Below are positions 1 through 5,909 of a DNA stretch of 5,909 nt, piece by piece. The stretch is from Bacillota bacterium (lineage in GTDB: Bacteria > Bacillota > Clostridia > Lachnospirales > Anaerotignaceae): NCBI GenBank assembly GCA_017547125.1, contig JAFYQL010000118.1:1-5909 (forward strand), written 5' to 3'. The position numbers were made by a program, and so were the translations under genes. The first letter of the stretch is position 1; every line of letters starts with the position of its first letter. Under the pieces are notes generated by a model. The model saw nothing but the letters and a program-made list of their open reading frames with translations. It was not told where the DNA came from and ran no database searches.

Positions 1-768
1 GTGTACCATTGATGATCTTCTTGCATTTTTACTTGTACCTACAGATGAAATAAGTGCTGTTGCACAAGTACCGATATTCTGACCAAGGATAATTGGAATA
101 GCACCGCCAAATGTGATGCTGCCTGTTACAGAAAGTGCCTGTAAGATACCTACAGATGCTGATGATGACTGGATAATTGCTGTTACGCCGGCACCAACAA
201 GAACACCGAGGATAGGATTTTCAAAAAGTGTGAATAAGTTTTTGAAAGCTTCAACTTCTGCAAGCGGTTTAACTGCACCTGACATGCTTTCCATACCCGC
301 CATAAGAATTGAGAAGCCAAGGAGAACCATACCAAGGTTTTTCTTTTTGTCATTCTTAAGGAACATATAGTAAACAATACCGATTGCACCAAGTACAGGG
401 GCAAATGCAGATGGTTTAAGAAGCTTCATAATAAGGCTGTCGCCCTGGATAGCTGTAAGAGAAATAATCCATGCTGTCATTGTTGTACCAATATTGGCAC
501 CCATAATTACGCTGATAGCCTGGTTTAATTTCATAACACCAGAGTTTACAAAACCAACCGCCATAACTGTTGTGGCTGATGATGACTGGATAATTGCTGT
601 TACACCAGCACCTAAAATAAGTCCTTTAAATGGGCTTGATGTAAGCTTTTCAAGTAATCCTTTAAGTTTGTTTCCGGCCTGTTTTTCAAGGGCTTCGCCC
701 ATAACGTTCATACCAAAGAGGAACATTGCAAGGCCACCAAAAAGTGTGAATACGTTAAAAATTGTCAT
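1..768 (-). CDS. Na+/phosphate cotransporter family protein (NptA/YqeW-like), C-terminus off window
   Basis: Predicted inner-membrane transporter importing (or in some homologues exporting) inorganic phosphate with Na+. The open frame runs off the left edge; 256 codons are visible. The start ATG (766-768) has an AGGAGG at 775-780, six bases upstream. The family signature is the inverted two-fold repeat of the Na_Pi_cotrans domain. The protein shows V-T-A-I-I-Q-S-S-S-A at residues 56-65 and again at 195-204, and G-A-N-I-G-T-T at 90-96 matched by G-Q-N-I-G-T at 229-234. Both pairs are exactly 139 residues apart. The QSSSA motifs are the substrate/Na+ site of this family. Hydrophobic segments begin at about residues 4-24, 50-75 and 81-106, with a Lys-rich loop (near 142-147) before the second half. 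Bacterial members commonly continue past 500 residues with a PhoU-like cytoplasmic domain; whether this one does cannot be seen. Family assignment is firm; physiological direction and ion are inferred. Confidence 0.93.
   Translation of the reverse strand, partial: MTIFNVFTLFGGLAMFLFGMNVMGEALEKQAGNKLKGLLEKLTSSPFKGLILGAGVTAIIQSSSATTVMAVGFVNSGVMKLNQAISVIMGANIGTTMTAWIISLTAIQGDSLIMKLLKPSAFAPVLGAIGIVYYMFLKNDKKKNLGMVLLGFSILMAGMESMSGAVKPLAEVEAFKNLFTLFENPILGVLVGAGVTAIIQSSSASVGILQALSVTGSITFGGAIPIILGQNIGTCATALISSVGTSKNARRSSMVH
158..186. repeat. 29-bp perfect direct repeat, copy 1 (pair at 575-603)
   Basis: This 29-base stretch is identical to 575-603. Both copies encode the V-T-A-I-I-Q-S-S-S-A motif of the transporter, in the same reading frame and 417 bases (139 codons) apart. 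The two halves of the protein are otherwise diverged at the DNA level, so identity at every third base is more than the protein motif alone requires. Confidence 0.9.
575..603. repeat. 29-bp perfect direct repeat, copy 2 (pair at 158-186)
   Basis: Second copy of the repeat within the transporter gene, encoding residues 56-65 of the first half-domain. The match breaks at one base on the left (574) and at 604 on the right, where only scattered identity continues for a few bases. Confidence 0.9.
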
Positions 769-774
769 AACTGA

Positions 775-780
775 CCTCCT
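775..780 (-). promoter_or_regulatory. Ribosome binding site of the Na+/phosphate cotransporter gene
   Basis: Perfect AGGAGG on the minus strand, six bases before the ATG at 768. It fixes the start of the transporter gene, which begins directly with the first hydrophobic segment. Confidence 0.9.
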
Positions 781-832
781 GAAATATGATAAATATAATT
801 GCTTTCAAAAATCTGGTTTTTTCAACATCTCT

Positions 833-887
833 ATATTATTAACAGGTTGTAAAATCTGCTCCCGTCAATGAGTAAAATTTTTGTAAA
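833..887 (-). promoter_or_regulatory. Candidate promoter/operator region of the phosphate transporter gene
   Basis: The AT-rich stretch between the hairpin and the ribosome binding site must hold any promoter for the transporter. On the minus strand TTTACA occurs at 882-887, TTTACT at 871-876 (11 bases on) and TTTACA again at 848-853. Downstream there is a TAATAT (833-838) that could be a -10 box. A conventional alternative is TTGACG (863-868) with TGTTAA (839-844) at 18-base spacing, but that -10 is poor. The hexamer spacing resembles Bacillus PhoP boxes (TTHAYA repeats every 11 bases), which would suit a phosphate transporter. This is visual matching only, in AT-rich DNA where such hexamers arise easily. 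Confidence 0.27.
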
Positions 888-907
888 ACCATATTTCCAA
901 AATAAAT

Positions 908-952
908 CCCATATCCCGATAAAGCTTCACGCCTTGTCGGGATATTCATGGG
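908..952 (-). terminator. Intrinsic terminator after pyk, possibly bidirectional
   Basis: Strong inverted repeat beginning 20 bases after the pyk stop codon. The core arms are 911-919 and 937-945 (nine perfect pairs, ATATCCCGA/TCGGGATAT). After one mismatch (920/936) a second stem of five pairs (921-925 with 931-935, including one wobble) closes a five-base loop. An alternative outer pairing of 908-912 with 948-952 (CCCAT/ATGGG, with a four-base bulge) brings the minus-strand stem end directly against ATTTATTTT. On the plus strand the same hairpin is followed by TATATTTTTT, so it could act in both directions. It most likely ends the dnaE-pyk transcript and separates it from the transporter gene. 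The minus-strand U-tract is interrupted by an A, which leaves some doubt about strength. Confidence 0.68.
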
Positions 953-971
953 TATATTTTTTGCTTATATA

Positions 972-2735
972 TCACTCATCTTTTGGCACGCCAAGATAAA
1001 CGAAACCTTTTTCAGCATCAACTGTAATAAGTGTTGCATCTTTGATAAGGTCTGTAACCTTAACATCACACATTACAACCGGTATATCAAGGGCATGACC
1101 GATGATACCTGCATGACAGTTTTCAACTGATTCAACAGGACCAACAACAATTGCTGATGCCTTTTTAGCATAAGGTAAAAGTTCATTTTTTGTATCGCTT
1201 GTAACAAGGATATCGCCCTGTCTGAAGTTCTTTTCAGCTTCTTTGCAGTATCTGATAACTCTTGCAGGTGCTGATACCTTTTTGCAGCTGATGCCTGCGC
1301 CTTTGCAAAGAACATCGCCAACTGTTTCAACTCTCATTGTGTTTGTTGAGCCTGAAACACCAACAGGAACACCTACTGCAATTACAATTGTGTCACCCTT
1401 TGATGCAAGGCCGGCCTTAACTGCTGTATCAACTGCAATGCCGAATAAGTCGCTTGAATCTTCAATAGGGTCAATAAGAACAGGCTTGCAGCCCCAAACA
1501 AGGTTAAGCTGTCTCCATACTCTTTCGTTGCTGCTGCCGGCTGCAATAGGACATGCCGGTTTGTATTTTGCAATAGTTCTTGCTGTAAAGCCGCTCTTTG
1601 TAATTGTTGAAATACATTTTGTATTAAGTTCTGCAGCAGTTGTGCATACGGCATAGCTTACAGCATTTGTAGTTGTTGCCATTTCGTTGCCAAACTGATT
1701 GCGGAGACGTTTTACATAGTTGATGCTGCTTTCTGTTGTTTCGGCAATTGTTGACATAGTTGCAACAGCCTCTGCAGGATATTTGCCTGATGCAGTTTCG
1801 CCTGAAAGCATAATGGCATCTGAACCATCAAAAATTGCATTGGCAACGTCTGTTACTTCTGCTCTTGTAGGTCTTGGGTTTGATGTCATAGAGTCAAGCA
1901 TCTGTGTTGCTGTGATAACAGGCTTGCACACTGCATTTGCTTTTTTAATAAGCTCTTTCTGAACGAGCGGAACTTCCTGAAGAGGAATTTCAACGCCAAG
2001 GTCACCACGGGCAACCATAATACCATCTGATACAGCAAGAATATCGTCGATATTATCTACACCCTGTCTGTTTTCAATTTTTGAAATAATATTGATATCT
2101 GCACCACCGTTGTCTTCAAGCACACGTCTTATTTTGATAACGTCTGACGCACTTCTGATAAATGATGCTGCGATATAATCAAAGCCCATTTCAATACCAA
2201 ATTTAATATCTTCAACGTCTCTTTCTGTAAGAGAAGGAAGATTTACATAAACATCAGGGATATTAACGCCTTTGTTTGAACTGATAAAACCACCGTTTAC
2301 AACTTCACATTCAACATCAGTATCTGTAAGGCCAATTACTCTGAGCTCAACAAGACCGTCGTCGATAAGTACACGGCTATCTCTTTTAAGGTCTGCAGGA
2401 AGGTTTTTGTATGTAACAGAAACCTTATCATCTGTACCTTCAATTTCTTCAGTTGTAAGTGTAAATTTTGCGCCTGTTTCAAGGTAAACCTTTTTGTTGT
2501 CCTTGAAACTCTTGATTCTGATTTCAGGGCCTTTTGTGTCAAGTAAAAGAGGAATAGGCACACCCATTTCTTCTCTTGCTTTTTTAATTTCATTTATAAT
2601 CATCGCATGGCTTTCGTATGTTCCGTGAGAAAAGTTAACTCTCGCCGCATCCATACCGTTTGCGATAAGTTCTTTTATTTTTTCGGCCGTATTTGTTGAT
2701 GGACCAATAGTTGCAACTATTTTAGTACGTTTCAT
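972..2735 (-). CDS. pyk: Pyruvate kinase with C-terminal PEP-utilising-type swivelling domain
   Basis: Cytoplasmic pyruvate kinase: phosphoenolpyruvate + ADP to pyruvate + ATP, the last step of glycolysis. It is complete at 587 residues, the same length as the well-studied Bacillus stearothermophilus enzyme and about 110 longer than the roughly 470-residue short form. The start ATG (2733-2735) has AAGGGAG eight bases upstream. The catalytic TIM barrel shows A-R-V-N-F-S-H-G (31-38, with Arg32 and Asn34), D-T-K-G-P-E-I-R (66-73), the S-K-I-E-N block with catalytic Lys219 and Glu221, A-R-G-D-L-G-V-E (242-249, metal/PEP binding) and T-A-T-Q-M-L (275-280). The B domain lies at about 72-168 and the allosteric C domain at about 345-475. 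Residues 480-587 form the extra phosphohistidine-type domain. Its loop reads E-N-C-H-A-G (538-543), keeping the His (541) but not the usual Thr-Ser before it. Lys104 lies near the position linked to K+ independence. It follows dnaE by 56 bases and is probably in its operon. Confidence 0.97.
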   Translation of the reverse strand: MKRTKIVATIGPSTNTAEKIKELIANGMDAARVNFSHGTYESHAMIINEIKKAREEMGVPIPLLLDTKGPEIRIKSFKDNKKVYLETGAKFTLTTEEIEGTDDKVSVTYKNLPADLKRDSRVLIDDGLVELRVIGLTDTDVECEVVNGGFISSNKGVNIPDVYVNLPSLTERDVEDIKFGIEMGFDYIAASFIRSASDVIKIRRVLEDNGGADINIISKIENRQGVDNIDDILAVSDGIMVARGDLGVEIPLQEVPLVQKELIKKANAVCKPVITATQMLDSMTSNPRPTRAEVTDVANAIFDGSDAIMLSGETASGKYPAEAVATMSTIAETTESSINYVKRLRNQFGNEMATTTNAVSYAVCTTAAELNTKCISTITKSGFTARTIAKYKPACPIAAGSSNERVWRQLNLVWGCKPVLIDPIEDSSDLFGIAVDTAVKAGLASKGDTIVIAVGVPVGVSGSTNTMRVETVGDVLCKGAGISCKKVSAPARVIRYCKEAEKNFRQGDILVTSDTKNELLPYAKKASAIVVGPVESVENCHAGIIGHALDIPVVMCDVKVTDLIKDATLITVDAEKGFVYLGVPKDE

Positions 2736-2743
2736 TATTAATA

Positions 2744-2750
2744 CTCCCTT
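2744..2750 (-). promoter_or_regulatory. Ribosome binding site of pyk
   Basis: AAGGGAG on the minus strand, eight bases before the pyk ATG. It is preceded by an A-rich tract (about 2754-2767), a layout that favours an unstructured, well-translated leader. It supports the chosen pyk start. Confidence 0.8.
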
Positions 2751-2767
2751 CGGTTTTTTTATTTTAT

Positions 2768-2783
2768 TATGCGCTTACGCACA
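2768..2783 (-). other. Small hairpin in the dnaE-pyk gap, not a terminator
   Basis: Six-pair inverted repeat on the minus strand. The core is TGCG/CGCA (2778-2781 with 2770-2773), flanked by one wobble and one A-T pair, with a four-base loop TAAG. It begins eight bases after the dnaE stop codon. The minus-strand sequence after it is A-rich with no U-run, so it should not end transcription. It could mark an RNA-processing or stability site between the two genes, or be chance. No well-spaced -35/-10 pair for a separate pyk promoter is visible in this gap, though one could lie inside dnaE. Confidence 0.35.
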
Positions 2784-2791
2784 TGTAATTA

Positions 2792-5700
2792 TCATTTAAG
2801 AACAACATTTTCTTCTCCAATAAGTTTTTTGAGTCGTTCAACGAAGTTTTCATCGCAGACTGCCATACAATCATTTGGCGCCATAAGCATTTTGCCTGTT
2901 GATGAAACACGTATCTTAACAGGTATTTTTCCGCCGCAACTTTTAAGCATAGGTATAACACTATTAAGCTCGTCCATATCTTTTACCCTCAGATACATAA
3001 CAGAATACTCTTTTTCTTCTGTTTCTTCACCGATAAGTGCAAAATCTTCAGCAATTATTTTGCCTTCTGCATCATCAGGTATATCCGCTCTACCCGTAAC
3101 AAGCACAACTGCATCTTCCTGAAGCATATTCTGATATTTTGTATATGTTGCAGGGAAAACAACCGTTTCAACTGTGCCATAGATATCTTCGATACGAAGA
3201 AAAGCCATAATTTTGTTGTTTTTGGTATATTTTATTTTTTTATCGGCAATAAGCCCGCCAAATTTGACTTTATCGCCGTCCATAACTCTTTTTTCGTAAC
3301 TTTCGTCACTGTCCTCAAAAAAGTCTCGGCTTGTGCATGAAACCTTTCTGTTAAGCACATCTTCATAATCCGCCAGAGGATGACCGCTTACATATATGCC
3401 AAGAACTTCTTTTTCCATAGCAAGAAGGTCTTTTCTGTCATACTCGTTCATATCTGGAAAATCGTCTCTTTCCTCAGCACTGTCATCACCGCCAAGGTCA
3501 AAGAGATTCATCTGTCCTTCGAGATTATTTTTTCTTGACTGGCCAATACCGTCAATTATCGCCTTATAGCATGACATATACTGACTGCGTTTGGAACCGA
3601 AAGAATCAAAAACACCGGCCTTGATAAAGCTTTCGATACAGCGTTTATTTATTTCCTTGCCTTCCATTCGGCTGAGGAAGCCTGTAAGCGATGTGAAAGG
3701 ACCGCTTTCTTCTCTTTCCTTAACAATGGCTTTGATTACACCGTCACCAACTGCCTTGATGGCCGCAAGACCAAATCGGATTTTTCCCTTTGAAACAGAA
3801 AATCCTGAATAGCCTTCGTTAATGTCAGGCGGAAGAAGTTCGATGCCCATTTTCTTACATTCTTCAATGTATTCAGTTACCTTTGAGCCGTTTTCCATTA
3901 CGCTTGTCATAAGCGCTGCCATAAACTCAACAGGATAATGATATTTAAGCCAAGCCGTCTGATAGCCAACTACCGCATAGCATGCCGCATGGCTCTTATT
4001 GAATGCATACTTTGCAAAGTCTGTCATTTCATCAAAAATCTTTTCTGCAACGTCTGCACTTATACCATTTTTAACGCATCCCGGAACAGTACCGTCATCT
4101 GTGCCGTAAACGAAGTTCTTTCTTTCTTCAGCCATAACAGATGCTTTTTTCTTGCTCATCGCACGGCGCACAAGGTCGCTTCGGCCAAGACTGTAGCCCG
4201 CAAGGTCACGAACAATCTGCATAACCTGTTCCTGATAAACAATACATCCGTATGTAGGCTCAAGTATTGATTTAAGGGCAGGATGAGTATAAACAACATT
4301 ATCCTTGTCGTTTTTGCCCTTAACATATTTAGGTATAAAGTCCATAGGCCCCGGACGATAAAGTGAAATGCCGGCAATAAGGTCTTCAAGGCATGTTGGC
4401 TGAAGTTCCTTCATAAAGCTTTTCATACCTGCACTTTCAAGCTGGAAAACTCCTTCTGTTTTGCCCTGTGCAATCATTCCGTAAACATTTTTGTCGTCCT
4501 GATCAATGTTATCTATATCAATGTCAATTCCGTGTATTCTCTTTATTTCCTTAACGGCATTCTGAATAACCGTAAGTGTACGAAGACCAAGGAAGTCCAT
4601 CTTAAGAATTCCAAGTTCTTCAAGTGTGCCCATAGTAAACTGTGTTGAAATAAGACCGTCATTTGAATATAAAGGTACATACTCCATAACAGGCTCACGG
4701 CAGATAACAACACCCGCTGCGTGAGTTGAGGCGTGACGAGGAAGACCTTCAAGTCGGCGGCTCATATCCACCAAGTGCTTTGAAGCCTCATCGTTGTCAT
4801 AAAGTTCTTTAAGCTCAGGATTTCTTTCAAGAGCCTTGTCGATAGTTATGCCAAGCTCCATAGGTATCATTTTTGATACTTTGTCAACATCGGCATAAGG
4901 CATTGCAAGGGCACGGCCAACGTCTTTTATGGCTGCTCTTGCCGCAAGGGTACCAAATGTGATAATCTGCGCAACTCTGTTTTCGCCGTATTTTTCGTTA
5001 ACGTAATCGATAACCTTCTGGCGATTTTCAAAACAGAAGTCAACGTCGATATCGGGCATTGATACTCGTTCAGGATTTAAGAATCTTTCAAAAATAAGAC
5101 TATATTTAATAGGGTCGATAGTAGTTATTGAAAGGCAGTATGAAACAATGCTGCCCGCCGCAGATCCACGTCCCGGCCCAACAATAATATCGTGTGTTTT
5201 GGCATAGTTGATATAATCCCATACAATAAGGAAGTAATCAACGTAGCCCATTTTTTCTATTGTAGAAAGTTCATACTCAAGTCTTTCCTTAAGTTCATCG
5301 TCAGCATCAGGATAATGCTTTGCAAATCCCTCATAGCAAAGCTTTCTTAAGTATTCGTTTGCCGTAAGATTGTCCGGAACATCATATTTAGGAAGTTTAA
5401 GATCGTGGAACTTAAACTCAACATTACATCTTTCAGCAATTCTGGCAGTATTTTCAAGTGCTTCAGGCACATAAGAGAATAATGATGCCATCTCTTCGCC
5501 GCTCTTGAAATAGAACTGACCGCCGTCATATTTCATTCTGTCTTCATCTTCAACAGTTTTGCCGGTCTGGATACAAAGAAGAATGTCGTGAGGAACATCG
5601 TCTTCCTTATATATATAGTGGCTGTCGTTTGTTGCAATAAGCGGAATACCTGTTTCACGGCTTATTTTTATAAGCTGTTCATTAACTATTTTCTGTTCAG

Positions 5701-5909
5701 GCATGCCGTGATTCTGAAGTTCAAGGAAGAAATTGCCCTGACCAAAGATTTTGTTATATTCAAGCGCCAGATCCTTTGCCTTTTCATAACTTCCCGCAAG
5801 AATTGCTCTTGAAACAGGACCTGCAAGGCAGGCACTGCCGGCAATAATACCTTCGTGATATTCTTTCAGAAGTTCAAGGTCAATTCTTGGTTTATAATAG
5901 TATCCTTCA
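2792..5909 (-). CDS. dnaE: DNA polymerase III alpha subunit DnaE (DnaE1 type), N-terminus off window
   Basis: Replicative DNA polymerase catalytic subunit of family C. The frame stays open to the right edge, giving 1038 residues ending at a TGA (2792-2794). Full-length relatives are near 1150, so about 110 N-terminal residues are missing. Numbering here starts at the first visible full codon (5906-5908). The rest of the PHP domain shows Y-K-P-R-I-D (5-10), S-A-C-L-A-G (25-30), Q-N-H-G (65-68) and N-D-S-H-Y (94-98). The palm has G-P-G-R-G-S-A-A-G-S (244-253) and P-D-I-D-V-D-F (285-291) with catalytic Asp288 and Asp290; the third Asp is in K-M-D-F-L-G-L-R (436-443, Asp438). Next come the fingers with F-N-K-S-H-A (636-641), a helix-hairpin-helix region (about 694-770), the beta-clamp motif Q-M-N-L-F-D-L (799-805) and an OB fold (about 880-958). 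This order, with no inserted DEDD exonuclease, marks DnaE rather than PolC. The Met at 5704 is internal, not the start. pyk follows 56 bases downstream. Confidence 0.97.
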   Translation of the reverse strand, partial: EGYYYKPRIDLELLKEYHEGIIAGSACLAGPVSRAILAGSYEKAKDLALEYNKIFGQGNFFLELQNHGMPEQKIVNEQLIKISRETGIPLIATNDSHYIYKEDDVPHDILLCIQTGKTVEDEDRMKYDGGQFYFKSGEEMASLFSYVPEALENTARIAERCNVEFKFHDLKLPKYDVPDNLTANEYLRKLCYEGFAKHYPDADDELKERLEYELSTIEKMGYVDYFLIVWDYINYAKTHDIIVGPGRGSAAGSIVSYCLSITTIDPIKYSLIFERFLNPERVSMPDIDVDFCFENRQKVIDYVNEKYGENRVAQIITFGTLAARAAIKDVGRALAMPYADVDKVSKMIPMELGITIDKALERNPELKELYDNDEASKHLVDMSRRLEGLPRHASTHAAGVVICREPVMEYVPLYSNDGLISTQFTMGTLEELGILKMDFLGLRTLTVIQNAVKEIKRIHGIDIDIDNIDQDDKNVYGMIAQGKTEGVFQLESAGMKSFMKELQPTCLEDLIAGISLYRPGPMDFIPKYVKGKNDKDNVVYTHPALKSILEPTYGCIVYQEQVMQIVRDLAGYSLGRSDLVRRAMSKKKASVMAEERKNFVYGTDDGTVPGCVKNGISADVAEKIFDEMTDFAKYAFNKSHAACYAVVGYQTAWLKYHYPVEFMAALMTSVMENGSKVTEYIEECKKMGIELLPPDINEGYSGFSVSKGKIRFGLAAIKAVGDGVIKAIVKEREESGPFTSLTGFLSRMEGKEINKRCIESFIKAGVFDSFGSKRSQYMSCYKAIIDGIGQSRKNNLEGQMNLFDLGGDDSAEERDDFPDMNEYDRKDLLAMEKEVLGIYVSGHPLADYEDVLNRKVSCTSRDFFEDSDESYEKRVMDGDKVKFGGLIADKKIKYTKNNKIMAFLRIEDIYGTVETVVFPATYTKYQNMLQEDAVVLVTGRADIPDDAEGKIIAEDFALIGEETEEKEYSVMYLRVKDMDELNSVIPMLKSCGGKIPVKIRVSSTGKMLMAPNDCMAVCDENFVERLKKLIGEENVVLK
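3494..3514 (-). other. dnaE: Beta-clamp binding motif in DnaE
   Basis: Encodes Q-M-N-L-F-D-L, a near-consensus internal clamp-binding motif between the helix-hairpin-helix region and the OB fold. It lies in an Asp/Ser/Glu-rich, probably flexible linker. In the family this motif docks the polymerase on the DnaN sliding clamp for processive synthesis. Confidence 0.85.

Noticed and set aside
222..752. 15-bp repeat at 222-236 and 738-752 (L-F-T-L-F codons) as part of the half-domain duplication
   Set aside because: Its spacing (516 bases) does not match the 417-base register shared by the QSSSA and NIGT motifs, so it is more likely chance use of common Phe/Thr/Leu codons.
494..871. 125-codon plus-strand open frame over the transporter start and leader
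   Set aside because: Most of it is antisense to the first half of the Na+/phosphate transporter. The repeated DDDWIIAVTPAP string in its product is the reverse reading of the VTAIIQSSSA repeat.
769..971. Riboswitch or small RNA in the gap between pyk and the transporter
   Set aside because: Apart from the terminator-like hairpin I see no conserved riboswitch core or second strong helix; the remaining leader is too AT-rich and short.
1243..1656. 137-codon plus-strand open frame antisense to pyk
   Set aside because: It lies wholly opposite the conserved C domain of pyruvate kinase, has no ribosome binding site that I can see, and its low-complexity Thr/Leu/Ala-rich product looks like a mirror of biased codons on the other strand.
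2763..2784. Rho-independent terminator between dnaE and pyk
   Set aside because: The stem is only six pairs including a wobble, and the minus-strand sequence after it is A-rich rather than U-rich. The U-run lies on the wrong side for minus-strand transcription.
2792..5704. Met at 5704 as the start of DnaE
   Set aside because: The same frame continues upstream to the window edge with clearly conserved PHP-domain sequence (Y-K-P-R-I-D, S-A-C-L-A-G), so this Met is internal.

Overview
The window reads as an ordinary housekeeping stretch of an AT-rich, low-G+C Gram-positive chromosome, most likely a Clostridia-type Firmicute. The evidence is a DnaE1-type polymerase III alpha subunit with a Gram-positive-style PHP domain, a pyruvate kinase with the C-terminal swivelling-domain extension typical of many Firmicutes, and strong AGGAGG-type ribosome binding sites. 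I cannot place it to genus. All three genes lie on the minus strand, so transcription runs from right to left.

Layout, in the direction of transcription. (1) From the right edge to 2792: dnaE, missing its N-terminus (roughly 110 residues, off the window). (2) 2736-2791: a 56-bp gap with a small hairpin, an A-rich leader and the pyk ribosome binding site, but no convincing terminator. dnaE and pyk are therefore probably co-transcribed. (3) 972-2735: a complete 587-residue pyruvate kinase. (4) 769-971: a 203-bp gap with a strong hairpin that probably ends the dnaE-pyk transcript, then an AT-rich promoter/leader region with repeated TTTACA-like hexamers. (5) 1-768: the N-terminal 256 residues of a Na+/phosphate cotransporter family protein, whose C-terminus lies off the left edge.

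DnaE carries out chromosome replication and Pyk the last ATP-forming step of glycolysis. Their proximity is a known Firmicute arrangement, although pfkA, which often sits between them, is absent here. The phosphate transporter appears to be a separate transcription unit. I see no mobile element, CRISPR array, tRNA, rRNA or clear foreign island, and no sign of an undescribed system. The points worth a second look are small: possible Pho-box-like hexamers upstream of the phosphate transporter, a variant phosphohistidine loop in Pyk, the missing pfkA, and a 29-bp perfect repeat inside the transporter gene.
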